Assembly: GCA_963739355.1 (NCBI GenBank)
Contig: CAVUAD010000007.1
Location: forward strand, 310,001-374,000
Reading direction: 5' to 3'
Length of the DNA stretch: 64,000 nucleotides
From: JAWVFM01 sp963739355
GTDB lineage: Bacteria > Actinomycetota > Thermoleophilia > Solirubrobacterales > 70-9
Part shown: positions 1 to 8,862 of the stretch, one piece after another
Layout of the letters: the number at the start of each line of letters is the position of its first letter
Position numbering within the stretch: position 1 is the stretch's first letter
Notes under the pieces: model-generated
Databases searched by the model: none
What the model saw: the letters and a program-made list of their open reading frames with translations, nothing else
What the model was told of the DNA's origin: nothing
Made by a program: the position numbers and the translations under genes

Positions 1-3000
1 CCGCCACGACGCCCGGGAGATCCTCGGCAACGGGGGGTTCCGGATCCTCGCCGAGCGGATCGGCCAGGTCGACTCCAGCGCGCTCGGTCCCACGGCGCGC
101 GAGGAGGAGCCGCACTTCTGGCAGGTCGCCGGCCTCGTCGCCGACTCCGCCAACACGGAGGGCGTGCTGTTCGAGCTGCTGCTCGAGCTCGAGACGAAGC
201 TCGGCGTCCACGTCCCGTCGTTCTCTGCGACCACCTGCGTCTACAAGGTCCTGGGCGCTCCGAAGATCCTCGGTACCTACTACCCGGACCTGCGTGACCA
301 GCGCTTCGAGACGATCGGCTGCTTCGGCCACAACCGCTACTCGACCAACACCTGGTCCGCCTTCCGCCGCGTCCAGCCGTTCACCGTGCTCGGGCACAAC
401 GGCGAGATCAACACGATCGAGCAGCTGCGCCAGGAGGGCCGGATGCTCGGCGTCTCGATCGAGCCGGGCAACTCCGACTCCCAGGACCTAAATCGCGTGA
501 TCGACAGCCTGATGCGCGTCGACGGCCTCTCCCTGGCCGAGGCCATGGAGATGGTGGTCCCGCCGATCGTCAACGAGATCCGGACCCTGCCGCCGGAGCT
601 CCACGCGTTCTACATGTACCTGCGCGAGACCATGGGCCCGTTCGCGCAGGGCCCGGTCGCGCTGATCGCCCGCTCCGGGGACGAGTGCGTCTTCTCGGCC
701 GACGCCCTCGGCCTGCGGCCGCTGTGGAAGGTCGAGACGGGCGACGACTACATCTTCAGCTCCGAGCCCGGCGTGGTCGGCGTCCACGAGATGGTCTCCG
801 AGCCGAAGCCGCTGGGGCCCGGCGAGAAGTTCATGGTCACCATCGACCGCGACAAGCGGCGATCGCGGCTGTGGGAGCACGGCGAGATGCAGCGCGAGGT
901 CGCGCGGCGCTGGCTCGAGCGGACCGGCGCCGAGCAGGCGGGCCCCTACGAGCGCGCCCTGGTCAGCGGCGGCCCGCTGGAGGGCGCGGAGATCCCCGGC
1001 TACACCTCCGCCGGCCCGGCGGAGCCCGTGAAGGTCGACGAGGGCATCCTCGCCGGGTTCGGCTGGCAGCGCGACGACGTGAAGCTCTGCCAGCAGATGG
1101 CCTCGAACGGCGCCGAGCCCATCGGCTCGCTCGGCTACGACGGCCCGCTCGCCGCGCTCTCGCCGGAGCGCCAGAACCTCGCCGACTACTTCAAGGAGAC
1201 CGTCGCGGTGGTCACCAACCCGGCCATCGACCGCGAGCGCGAGATCGAGCACTTCTCGACACGGGCGCTGTTCGGGCGCCGGCCGTCCATCCACGACCCG
1301 GCGACCGACACCGGGACGATCGAGACCTCGTTCTCGGTCATCCTGGGCGGGCACCACGACCTGGCGCCGCTTTCGGATGCCAGGTACCGCAAGATCGCGA
1401 GCGACGAGCACACCTACGTCCTCGAGGATCTCTGGGAGGCGTTCCGCGACCGCGCCGCCGCCATCGACCTGGCCCTGCTCGAGTCGGAGAAGACCGAGGG
1501 CGCGATCGGCCGCATCCGCCAGGAGGCGGTGAAGAAGGTGCGCGACGGGGCCGAGCTCCTCGTCCTCACCGATCGCACCGTCTACGACGGCGAGCGCCGC
1601 TTCCTCGACCCGCACCTGGCGCTCTCGGCGATCGATCAGGCCCTGAAGCAGTTCAAGGTTCCCGCCGGCGAGACCAACCTGCGCCGCCGGTGCTCGATCG
1701 TGCTGCGGTCCGGCGCCCTGCGCAACGTCCATGACGTCGTCCTGGCCCTCGGGCTCGGCGCCAACGGCGTCTGCCCGTACGTGCTGCTCGAGGTGATCTG
1801 CGTCGACGACTACGAGCGGGACATCCGCAACATCTGCTCGGCTCTGCGCAAGGGCATCGAGAAGGTCATCTCGACGATCGGGATCCACGAGACGCGCGGC
1901 TACGCCCGCCAGTTCTCCTCGATCGGCGTGAAGCCCGAGCTCGCCGAGATCTTCCAGACGCCGGCGTTCGCCGCCTCCGAGCGCGGCGGCGTGGGCTTCT
2001 CTGACCTCGACGCGGACACCGACGCCCGCCTGGCGCTGGTGCGCGAGGAAGGCGGCAAGCCCGCCAAGACGTTCCGCTTCTACCCGAAGGTCTACAAGGC
2101 CGCGATCGCAGCGGCGAACGGCAGCGCCACCTACGACGAGTACTCGGAGAAGGTTCGCGAGCTCGAGGCCGGCAGCCCGATCTCGATGCGGCACATCATG
2201 GGGCTGCGCTCGGATCGCGACCCGGTTCCCGCGGACCAGGTGGACGCGGGCATCGGCCACCACTCCTACCCGCTGGTGATCTCCTCGATGAGCTTCGGGT
2301 CGCAGTCGGAGCCGGCGTTCCGCTCCTACGCGGAGGCCGCGAAGCAGATCAACATCCTCTGCATCAACGGCGAGGGCGGCGAGATTCGCGACATGTACGG
2401 CAAGTACCGCAAGTGGCGCGGCCAGCAGGTCGCCTCGGGCCGCTTCGGGGTCTCCGCCGAGATGATCAACTCCTCGTACGTGGCCGAGATCAAGATCGGC
2501 CAGGGCGCGAAGCCCGGTGAGGGCGGCCACCTGCCCGGCAAGAAGGTCTCGGAGAAGGTTGCCGCCGCGCGTAACGCCGCGCCGGGAACGGACCTCATCT
2601 CCCCGTCCAACAACCACGACCTCTACTCGATCGAGGACCTCGCGGAGCTCATCGACGAGCTGAAGACGGTCAACCCGGACGTGCGGGTCTCCGTGAAGGT
2701 TCCCGTGGTGCCGAACGTCGGCACGATCGGCCTGGGCATCGCGAAGGCGGGCGCGGACATCATCACGCTGTCCGGGTTCGAGGGCGGCACCGGCGCCGCG
2801 CGCCAGCACGCCCTGCGCCACGTCGGCCTGCCCTCTGACATCGGAACCAGGCTCGTCCACCGCGCCCTGATGGAGGCCGGCCTTCGCAATCGCGTCGAGA
2901 TCTGGGCGGACGGCGGCTATCGCCACGCCCACGACGTCGTGAAGCTGATCTGCATGGGCGCCAACCGCGTTGCGTTCGGAACGCTCGCAATGGTCTCCCT

Positions 3001-4309
3001 CGGCTGCACGATCTGCCGCGGCTGCCAGCTGGACACCTGTCACGTCGGCATCGCCACGCAGATCGAGACGATCGAGGAGGCGACCGAGCACGGCCTCAAG
3101 AAGTTCACGCCGCAGGAGATCTCCACGGCCGCCGAGAACTGCGCGCGCTTCTTCTCGTCGATGGGCGAGGAGGTCAAGAGCCTGGTCGGCGAGCTCGGGT
3201 TTGAGCGGGCCCAGGACCTGGTGGGCCGCTACGACCTTCTGGAGCAGATCGCGGCGAAGGAGAGCATCGACCTCGCCGAGCTGATCACGCCGCTCGAGGA
3301 GTACCTGGACCTCGAGCCCGCGGACCTGCCGGCGCCGGTGGCGGCGGAGGAGGTGCTGGCCGAGGCGCGTGCGGAGGCCGGCCTCGTCGTCGCACGCCCG
3401 ATTCGCATGGAGCCGAAGGTGACCTCCGCCGAGCTCGGCGCAATGGCGCCGGACGTCATCGGCGGCGAGCACATCCGCCGCGAGTTCGAGCGCTCGATGG
3501 ACGCCAACGACCGCGTGCTCGGCGCGGAGCTGTCGGGCGCCCTGTCCCGGGCGCGCATCTTCGACCACGCGCCCGAGGGCTCCGACGACGTCCTCGCGGA
3601 GTTCCAGTTCAACGGCGGCTCGATCGCCGGCCAGGGCTTCGGCGCCTTCAACTCATACGGGGTCGTCGTCCGCGTCGAGGGCGGCGCCCAGGACGGCGTC
3701 GGCAAGACCATGCTCGGCGGCACCGTCTCGATCCTCAAGGGCACCGGCGCCAACGGCAAGCGCCTGAACGGGTCGGTGGGCAAGTCGTTCGCCTACGGAG
3801 CCCAGCGCGGCCGCCTCTTCGTCCAGGGCTCGGCCGACTCGCGATTCTGCATCCGCCTCTCGGGCGCCGACGTCATCCTCGGCGGCGAGCCCGAGCAGCC
3901 GCTCGACGACGCGCGCGGGTGCGTCGTGGACCGCGCCAACGCCAAGGGGTTCGCGTTCGAGTACATGACCTCCGGCCGAGCCGTGGTCTTCGGCGACCTC
4001 GGCCCCTGGGCATGCGCCGGCATGACCGGTGGCCGCGTCTACTGCCGCCTCAACCCGGAGTGGAACCTCGACCGCGAGGCCATCGAGCGCCGGCTCGGCG
4101 AGGGGGCGAAGGTCGCCCTGGTGGAGCTCGACGCCGAGGGCGTCCTCGACGTCGAGGACCTGGTGGGCCACTACGCGTCCGAGCTGCGGGCCACCGCCCA
4201 GGACGACGAGGCGGATCGCGTGCTGGCGTTGGCGGCGCGTGCGAAGGACAGCTTCCTGATGATCGTCCCGGAGAGGGTCCAGGCCGACCCGAACATCTCG
4301 ACGGAGTAG
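1..4309 (+). CDS. gltB: Glutamate synthase large subunit, 5'-truncated by window edge
   Basis: The large chain of glutamate synthase (GOGAT) transfers the glutamine amide to 2-oxoglutarate. The reading frame is open from base 2, so the true start and N-terminal nucleophile Cys lie outside the window; 1435 codons remain of the usual ~1500. Visible order: class II amidotransferase domain (FGHNRYSTNTW, GHNGEINTI), central domain, FMN-binding synthase domain (SMSFGSQSEPAF, PGEGGHLPGKKV, LSGFEGGTGAA), the 3Fe-4S cluster motif CTICRGCQLDTC (spacing CX5CX4C), and the C-terminal GXGXG beta-helix (GGSIAGQGFGAF). All look intact. The small subunit gltD is not in the window. The next gene starts 40 bp downstream on the same strand. 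Confidence 0.97.
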   Translation, partial: RHDAREILGNGGFRILAERIGQVDSSALGPTAREEEPHFWQVAGLVADSANTEGVLFELLLELETKLGVHVPSFSATTCVYKVLGAPKILGTYYPDLRDQRFETIGCFGHNRYSTNTWSAFRRVQPFTVLGHNGEINTIEQLRQEGRMLGVSIEPGNSDSQDLNRVIDSLMRVDGLSLAEAMEMVVPPIVNEIRTLPPELHAFYMYLRETMGPFAQGPVALIARSGDECVFSADALGLRPLWKVETGDDYIFSSEPGVVGVHEMVSEPKPLGPGEKFMVTIDRDKRRSRLWEHGEMQREVARRWLERTGAEQAGPYERALVSGGPLEGAEIPGYTSAGPAEPVKVDEGILAGFGWQRDDVKLCQQMASNGAEPIGSLGYDGPLAALSPERQNLADYFKETVAVVTNPAIDREREIEHFSTRALFGRRPSIHDPATDTGTIETSFSVILGGHHDLAPLSDARYRKIASDEHTYVLEDLWEAFRDRAAAIDLALLESEKTEGAIGRIRQEAVKKVRDGAELLVLTDRTVYDGERRFLDPHLALSAIDQALKQFKVPAGETNLRRRCSIVLRSGALRNVHDVVLALGLGANGVCPYVLLEVICVDDYERDIRNICSALRKGIEKVISTIGIHETRGYARQFSSIGVKPELAEIFQTPAFAASERGGVGFSDLDADTDARLALVREEGGKPAKTFRFYPKVYKAAIAAANGSATYDEYSEKVRELEAGSPISMRHIMGLRSDRDPVPADQVDAGIGHHSYPLVISSMSFGSQSEPAFRSYAEAAKQINILCINGEGGEIRDMYGKYRKWRGQQVASGRFGVSAEMINSSYVAEIKIGQGAKPGEGGHLPGKKVSEKVAAARNAAPGTDLISPSNNHDLYSIEDLAELIDELKTVNPDVRVSVKVPVVPNVGTIGLGIAKAGADIITLSGFEGGTGAARQHALRHVGLPSDIGTRLVHRALMEAGLRNRVEIWADGGYRHAHDVVKLICMGANRVAFGTLAMVSLGCTICRGCQLDTCHVGIATQIETIEEATEHGLKKFTPQEISTAAENCARFFSSMGEEVKSLVGELGFERAQDLVGRYDLLEQIAAKESIDLAELITPLEEYLDLEPADLPAPVAAEEVLAEARAEAGLVVARPIRMEPKVTSAELGAMAPDVIGGEHIRREFERSMDANDRVLGAELSGALSRARIFDHAPEGSDDVLAEFQFNGGSIAGQGFGAFNSYGVVVRVEGGAQDGVGKTMLGGTVSILKGTGANGKRLNGSVGKSFAYGAQRGRLFVQGSADSRFCIRLSGADVILGGEPEQPLDDARGCVVDRANAKGFAFEYMTSGRAVVFGDLGPWACAGMTGGRVYCRLNPEWNLDREAIERRLGEGAKVALVELDAEGVLDVEDLVGHYASELRATAQDDEADRVLALAARAKDSFLMIVPERVQADPNISTE

Positions 4310-4349
4310 GTCCCAAACGGGCGACTTCGACCAGAAGCACCGCCCGGCG

Positions 4350-4757
4350 ATGGAGGGCCTGCTCGAGCCCGGCGAGACGCTCGAGGGAATCTGCGCCTGC
4401 TCGCAGCAGAAGGGGATGTTCAAGGGCGGCGCCGTTGCGCTCGGCGTGACGGCGCAGCGCCTGCTCCTGCAGCCACTCGACCGTCGCGGCGAGGCGGACG
4501 GCGGGGTCCAGTCCATCCGTGCCGCGGACATCGAGTCCGCAAAGGCCGAGGGCGCCGGCGGTAACTGGCCCCAGATCGGCGCGGCGATCCTGGACCAGGC
4601 CGCGGTCAGGCTGACGCTGAAGCTGTCCGGCGGGGAGAAGCTCCGCCTGATGATGATGCGCGGCGAGGGCTCCTCCGCGCTGAAGGCGCTCGGCGGCGGC
4701 GAGAGCCAGCAGCGCGGCGTCCGGGCGCTGGCCGCCTGGTTTCAGCGCAACGGCTGA
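4350..4757 (+). CDS. Hypothetical protein, possible bacterial PH-like fold
   Basis: This 135-residue protein has no signal peptide or membrane segment. The N-terminal pattern (LEPGETLEG, then GVTAQRLLLQPLDRR) resembles bacterial PH-like proteins, in which an opening LxPGE phrase is followed by TxxRL; I infer this from pattern only. The ATG at 4350 is the first usable start, although the frame upstream to the gltB stop is open without start codons and reads plausibly, so the N-terminus is uncertain. It lies 40 bp after gltB and is probably co-transcribed; it converges on the FHA gene 10 bp away. No function is assigned. Confidence 0.6.
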   Translation: MEGLLEPGETLEGICACSQQKGMFKGGAVALGVTAQRLLLQPLDRRGEADGGVQSIRAADIESAKAEGAGGNWPQIGAAILDQAAVRLTLKLSGGEKLRLMMMRGEGSSALKALGGGESQQRGVRALAAWFQRNG

Positions 4758-4767
4758 GCCGTTCGCC

Positions 4768-5358
4768 CTAGTCGACGACGAGCACGTGGAGCCGGAAGCG
4801 GCCGATCTCGAGCTCGTCGCCGTCGGCGAGCTTGGTCCACTCGACGCGCTGGCCGTTGACGAACAGGCCGTTGAGGCTGCGGTCGTCGAGCGCGCGCAGG
4901 CCGCCGGAGTGGGTGCGCACGATGAGCGCGTGACGCCTCGAGACGCTCGGATCGTCGAGCCGGACATCGGCGGCGGCGGTGCGCCCCACGCGAGTCCAGC
5001 CCTCCTTCAGGGAGATCAGCAGCGCGCCCTCGCCCTCGTCGTCGTAGTAGGCGACGTGGGGCCCGGGCTCCGCGTCGACGCGGAGCTCCGCGAGCCATGC
5101 GGGCTTGGAGAGCGCCGGCTCGATCGTGTTCGCATCCACGGTCGGCTGGTCGAAGATCGAGGCGCGCCTGAACTCGCGTCCGCCGCAGGCCGGGCACTCC
5201 GGCACCGTCGAGCTGTCGGAGAGCTCCTCGAGAGCCGCCATCGAAACCCCATAGCCGCAGTCCGAGCAGATGAGCGAGCCTGGACCCTCGAGCCCCGAGA
5301 TCGGGTCGCCCGCAGAGTGGCGGTCCCTTGCAGCCCGGCGGCTGCGGGATGTCAGCAT
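4768..5358 (-). CDS. Zinc-ribbon and FHA domain protein
   Basis: FHA domains bind phosphothreonine peptides, usually downstream of Ser/Thr kinases. An N-terminal four-Cys ribbon (CSDC ... CPAC) is followed by a spacer and a C-terminal FHA domain with the expected signatures: VGR at its start, DPSVSRRHA for phosphopeptide binding, and DRSLNGLFVNGQRV. The start chosen is the ATG at 5358 because GAGGAG lies about 8 nt upstream; an ATG at 5400 would add 14 residues with no better site. No kinase is adjacent, so the partner is unknown. It is convergent with the preceding gene. Confidence 0.85.
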   Translation of the reverse strand: MLTSRSRRAARDRHSAGDPISGLEGPGSLICSDCGYGVSMAALEELSDSSTVPECPACGGREFRRASIFDQPTVDANTIEPALSKPAWLAELRVDAEPGPHVAYYDDEGEGALLISLKEGWTRVGRTAAADVRLDDPSVSRRHALIVRTHSGGLRALDDRSLNGLFVNGQRVEWTKLADGDELEIGRFRLHVLVVD

Positions 5359-5434
5359 CCGGCTCTCCTCACGCAAGTTGTCTCCCCGCCCTCCGATCAT
5401 CGTAAACCCTTGGTGGTCATAGACTCCGGCGGCC

Positions 5435-5947
5435 GTGGGACCGGTTTCCGCAAAGACCTCGATCGACGTGCCGCGCGAGCGCGTCTACGAGCTCCTCGTC
5501 GACCTCGCGAACCGCGCCGCGTTCACCGACCACTTCATCGACGAGCTTCGCCTCCAGCGAATGGAGTCCGCCGGAGTCGGCGCCGCCCTTCGCTTCCGCG
5601 TGGCCGACCGGGGGTTCTGGATGGAGACCGTCGTCGCCGAGGCGGACGCCCCCTACCGTCTCGTCGAGCGCGGCCGGGGCGGCCGGCTCGACCGGGTGCC
5701 GGTATCGACCGTGTGGGAGCTCGTCGAGGGCCCGTCGCCGTCGAGCTGCGTGGTGAGCGTCACCTTCGTGACGCAGCCCCGGATCCTCCCCGACAAGCTG
5801 CACGATGCCGCCGCGCACCTGCTCGGCCGTGAGCGCTGGTACCGGCGGCAGTGGTCGCGCGCGCTCTCCCGGCTGAAGCAGATCGCCGAGTCAGGGCAAG
5901 AGCCGCCGCGCGTGGTCGTCGCCGGAGCGGACCGGATCCCGAGCTAG
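5435..5947 (+). CDS. SRPBCC-family protein (polyketide cyclase/dehydrase-like)
   Basis: This 170-residue cytoplasmic protein starts at GTG 5435. The opening beta strand (AKTSIDVPRERVYELLVDL) and the helix-capped beta layout are typical of START/SRPBCC ligand-binding folds: strand, helix, long antiparallel strands, and a C-terminal helix (WYRRQWSRALSRLKQIAE). SRPBCC proteins bind hydrophobic small molecules or act as cyclases; no ligand can be inferred here. It diverges from the FHA gene across 76 bp and its last codons overlap the 3' end of the convergent MFS gene by 4 bp. Confidence 0.75.
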   Translation: MGPVSAKTSIDVPRERVYELLVDLANRAAFTDHFIDELRLQRMESAGVGAALRFRVADRGFWMETVVAEADAPYRLVERGRGGRLDRVPVSTVWELVEGPSPSSCVVSVTFVTQPRILPDKLHDAAAHLLGRERWYRRQWSRALSRLKQIAESGQEPPRVVVAGADRIPS

Positions 5948-7257
5948 GTGGGCGCGACGCCGGCTGTTCGCCGGCGCGCGTGTGGGGCCGCCTTACACGG
6001 CACCGGGGCGTCCTCGTCGGGAAGCGAGCGCATCGTCCGGATCGGCGAGGGCAGAAGCCACAGCACGCCGAAGACGCCGCCGAGGGTCGCGATCCAAAGC
6101 GTCGGGCGCAGGCCGAGCGTCGCGCCGAGAGCGCCACCCGCCAGGGCGCCGAGCGGGCGCGTGCCGAAGTTGACGAGCATGTAGGCGCCGGCGACGCGGG
6201 CCCGCAGCGGGTCCGGGACGATCGCCGCGATGATCGCGGCGCTCGGAACGTCGAGGAGCATGACGCCGAACGACGAGCCCAGCTCCGCCAGGAAGAGCAG
6301 GGCGACGACGAGCGGCTTCGGGCCGCCGGCCAGCGGCACGAGGACGAGCGGCGCCGTGAAGGCGAACGTGCCGGCGATGAACGCCGGCCCGGGGCCGAAG
6401 CGGTGGACGATCCGGCCGATGACGGCCATCGCCGCGACCCCGCCCAGAGCGCCCGCGCCGAGGATCAAGCCCAGGAGCCCAGGGGCGACGCCCAGCGTCC
6501 GAGTCGCGTAGAGGACGAAGATCGCGAAGAACACGAAGTTGAAGAAGTTGACCGTCGCGCACGCGCCGAGCGTCGCGCGGACGGCCGGCGAGCGCGCGAC
6601 GTAGCGAAGCCCCGCCGTTAACTCCCCGTCCTCGTCGCGAGGGTCCCGGGGTGGGGCCGGCCGGGGCGTCCGCCGGATCAGGGCCGCCGAGCCGAGGAAC
6701 GAGACGCAGTCGACGAGGAGCGCGAAGGGCGCCGAGACCGCCTGGACGAGCAGCCCGCCGAGCGACGGCCCGGCGACGCCCGCGAGCGCGCGGTTGCCGT
6801 TCAGCAGGGTGCTGGCCTCGACGTAGCTTCGGCGGGGCACGAGCGACACGAACATCGAGTTCGTGGCGACCACGAAGAGGACCTCCAGCGACCCGACGCC
6901 GAACGCGACGGCGAAGAGCTGGGGAAGGGAGAGCGCTCCGAGGGCGGCGGCGATTGGCACGGTCGCCAGAAGCAGCGCCCGCGCGAGGTCCGCGGCGACC
7001 ATCGGCCGTCGCGGCTCGGCGTGCCGGTCGACCCACGCGCCGAGGTGGACCGAGAACAGGAGGTTGGGCGCCAGGGCGGCGGCGGTGAGCAGCCCCATCT
7101 GCGCAGGCCCCGCGTCGAGGATGAAGATGGCCGTCAGCGGAAGGGCGATCAGCGTGACCTGGTCGCCGACGAGCGACACCGCCTGGCCCGCCCAGAAGCT
7201 CCTGAAGGCGGCGTTCGTGCGCGCCAGCCTCGGCAATGCCCGCTCGGGAACCCTCAT
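5944..7257 (-). CDS. MFS transporter, MFS_3/EntS-like exporter
   Basis: This is a predicted 12-helix major facilitator, 437 residues. The N-terminus (FWAGQAVSLVGDQVT, then LPLTAIFIL) is the hallmark of the EntS/MFS_3 group of drug or siderophore exporters. ATG 7257 overlaps the stop of the upstream regulator as ATGA, so the two are translationally coupled and the exporter is probably under control of that regulator and the palindrome before it. The frame stays open further upstream inside the regulator, but no start there makes sense. The substrate is unknown. Confidence 0.88.
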   Translation of the reverse strand: MRVPERALPRLARTNAAFRSFWAGQAVSLVGDQVTLIALPLTAIFILDAGPAQMGLLTAAALAPNLLFSVHLGAWVDRHAEPRRPMVAADLARALLLATVPIAAALGALSLPQLFAVAFGVGSLEVLFVVATNSMFVSLVPRRSYVEASTLLNGNRALAGVAGPSLGGLLVQAVSAPFALLVDCVSFLGSAALIRRTPRPAPPRDPRDEDGELTAGLRYVARSPAVRATLGACATVNFFNFVFFAIFVLYATRTLGVAPGLLGLILGAGALGGVAAMAVIGRIVHRFGPGPAFIAGTFAFTAPLVLVPLAGGPKPLVVALLFLAELGSSFGVMLLDVPSAAIIAAIVPDPLRARVAGAYMLVNFGTRPLGALAGGALGATLGLRPTLWIATLGGVFGVLWLLPSPIRTMRSLPDEDAPVPCKAAPHARRRTAGVAPT

Positions 7258-7835
7258 TCCTCCTCCGGGCCCGGGAACACGAGCCGCAGGAAGTTGACCC
7301 CGCGCGCGCCCTCCGGGCGCTCCTCGTGCTTTGCGATGCGCCCGACGTAGGGCTCGAGCAGCTCGTCGACCCGCTGGCCGAGCTCGGCGAGCTCCTGTGG
7401 CGTCAGATAGAGGATGTTGTCGCCGAACTGCGAGGCCTCCTGCCAGGCCTTCGGCTCGGAGGGGCGCCGCTCCAGCCAGGCGAGCATCTGCTCGTAGTAG
7501 CGGTCCGCGGTAACGGCGCTCAACAGGGTCCCGGCGGCCGCGGTCTCCGGATCGTCGCTGACGTCGGGCCACGAGGTGAAGAGCGCCGTGGCCTGCCAGG
7601 GGCGCTCCCGGCCTTTGCCGCCGCCGCTCTCCTCGACGAGGCCGTACTTGGCGAGCTGGCGGAGGTGGAACGAGCAGCTGGCCGGGCTCTCGCCGAGGCG
7701 CTCGCCGGCCTGCGTGGCCGTGAGCGGCCCGAGACGGCGGAGCAGCCCGACCAGGGCGAGGCGTGTGGGGTGGGCGAGCCCGCGGAGCGCACGGGGATCG
7801 CGCAGGTCGACGGTGCGCTTGGGGGAGGGATTCAT
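7254..7835 (-). CDS. ArsR-like winged-helix transcriptional regulator
   Basis: This 193-residue DNA-binding repressor-type protein has an N-terminal winged HTH (residues ~13-75: ALRGLAHPTRLALVGLL, then SPASCSFHLRQLAKYGLVEE as recognition helix and wing) and a C-terminal helical region without obvious metal-binding Cys pairs. It is co-directional with and coupled to the MFS exporter, the usual layout of a local repressor controlling an efflux pump. A strong palindrome begins 3 bp upstream of its ATG, implying autoregulation. Confidence 0.88.
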   Translation of the reverse strand: MNPSPKRTVDLRDPRALRGLAHPTRLALVGLLRRLGPLTATQAGERLGESPASCSFHLRQLAKYGLVEESGGGKGRERPWQATALFTSWPDVSDDPETAAAGTLLSAVTADRYYEQMLAWLERRPSEPKAWQEASQFGDNILYLTPQELAELGQRVDELLEPYVGRIAKHEERPEGARGVNFLRLVFPGPEEE

Positions 7836-7837
7836 AG

Positions 7838-7859
7838 TCGAAAGCTATCTTTCGAAAGA
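7838..7859 (-). promoter_or_regulatory. Overlapping palindromic operator of the ArsR-MFS operon
   Basis: TCGAAAG-CTAT-CTTTCGA (7838-7855) is a perfect 7-bp inverted repeat with a 4-bp spacer, and TCTTTCGAAAGA (7848-7859) is a second perfect palindrome sharing one arm. The block lies immediately upstream of the regulator's ATG, where a bound dimer would block transcription or initiation. The operator role is inferred from symmetry and location. Confidence 0.7.
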
Positions 7860-7937
7860 CTTGTTGTCAAGTCACTCGAGCAGGGCTCAGGCGCGCCCGT
7901 TACCCGGTTGAGGGATGCCTCCCGCGCGCGAGACGCA

Positions 7938-7943
7938 TAGAAT
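7938..7943 (+). promoter_or_regulatory. Candidate -10 element for a leaderless lipoprotein mRNA
   Basis: TAGAAT lies 10 nt before the ATG at 7954, and no Shine-Dalgarno intervenes. The spacing would place the transcription start at or next to the start codon. Confidence 0.4.
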
Positions 7944-7953
7944 CGCCCCCCTC

Positions 7954-8496
7954 ATGCGGACCCGTCGCCTGCCCGCGATCCTCGTCGCCCTGACCGTCAT
8001 CGCGGGAGGGCTCGTCGCAGGCTGCGGATACACGAACGACGCCACGAACGTGCAGGAGGGTGCCCCGCTCAAGCTCGGGGACCTCGAGTACAACGTCGTC
8101 ATCACGCGCTACCTCAACCCGAGCGACACCGAGGACCGCGCCTACCTCCAGGGCGCGCCGGAGCTCCCCAGCGACGAGACCTACCTCGGGGTGTTCATGC
8201 AGATCCACAACACGGGCGACCGCTCCGAGGTGATTCCGCAGGACATGAAGGTCATCGACACCCAGGGCGACCAGTTTTCGCCGGCGCCGCTCCACAACGA
8301 CTTCAGCCTCGACCTCGGGTCGACGATCGACGCCCACAGCCAGGCTCCCAACCCTGAATCGGCGGCCGCCAACGGCCCGGTCCAGGGTTCGATGATGCTC
8401 TATCTGATCAGCGAGGCGTCGATCGAGAACCGGCCGCTCGAGCTGGTCATCCCGGGCCCCGACGGCTCGACCGGCGAGATCCAGCTCGACCTCTAG
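7954..8496 (+). CDS. Secreted lipoprotein of unknown function
   Basis: Positively charged N-terminus (MRTRR), a hydrophobic stretch and the lipobox LVAGC (Cys24) predict a lipoprotein anchored outside the membrane. The mature part is a beta-rich single domain (LGDLEYNVVITRYLN ... VFMQIHNTGDRSEV) resembling DUF4352-type extracellular domains, an impression from the pattern only. ATG 7954 is chosen over an in-frame ATG at 7915 because it directly precedes the signal peptide and follows a -10-like hexamer. The next gene starts 5 bp after its stop and is probably co-transcribed. Confidence 0.75.
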   Translation: MRTRRLPAILVALTVIAGGLVAGCGYTNDATNVQEGAPLKLGDLEYNVVITRYLNPSDTEDRAYLQGAPELPSDETYLGVFMQIHNTGDRSEVIPQDMKVIDTQGDQFSPAPLHNDFSLDLGSTIDAHSQAPNPESAAANGPVQGSMMLYLISEASIENRPLELVIPGPDGSTGEIQLDL

Positions 8497-8501
8497 CCGC
8501 C

Positions 8502-8837
8502 GTGCGGCGCCCGTCACCGCTCGCGGACAGCGGCGCCGCCCTGCGCGCCGCCCTGCTCGCCGCTGCGGCCGCCGCCGTTGTGATCATGCTCGACCTCTTC
8601 TCGGCCGGCGTGCGCTGGGGCTGCATCGGGGTGCTTGCCGCCGTCGCCGTGCTCACCTCGCCCGAGCGCCAGCGGGCGGGCAGCGGCTGGTGGGACATCT
8701 TCGTCGTCGGGTTCGGCATCTCGGTCCTGGGGGGCCTGCTTGCGGGTGCGGCGCCGACGCTGGGCGGGATCCTCGCCCTGGTCGGCGGCGGGCTGGTGAT
8801 CCTCGCCAGCGCGATCGGCTTCCCGCCCGGGGAGTGA
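8502..8837 (+). CDS. Small membrane protein, unknown function
   Basis: GTG start at 8502, 111 residues. Three hydrophobic helices are visible: ~16-31, ~40-52 paired with a charged loop SPERQRAG, and ~66-105, which may be two closely spaced spans (Gly-rich, GGLLAGAAPTLGGILALVGG). There are no catalytic motifs. It follows the lipoprotein gene by 5 bp, suggesting a two-gene operon, and converges on the PBP gene. Confidence 0.65.
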   Translation: MRRPSPLADSGAALRAALLAAAAAAVVIMLDLFSAGVRWGCIGVLAAVAVLTSPERQRAGSGWWDIFVVGFGISVLGGLLAGAAPTLGGILALVGGGLVILASAIGFPPGE

Positions 8838-8862
8838 ATTACTCTCGCGTCCACCCTGTCAG

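Noticed and set aside
488..3568. Very long open frame antisense to gltB
   Set aside because: Composition is Arg/Ala/Leu/Asp-rich as expected from the complement of GC-rich codons, and gltB on the other strand has clear domains throughout.
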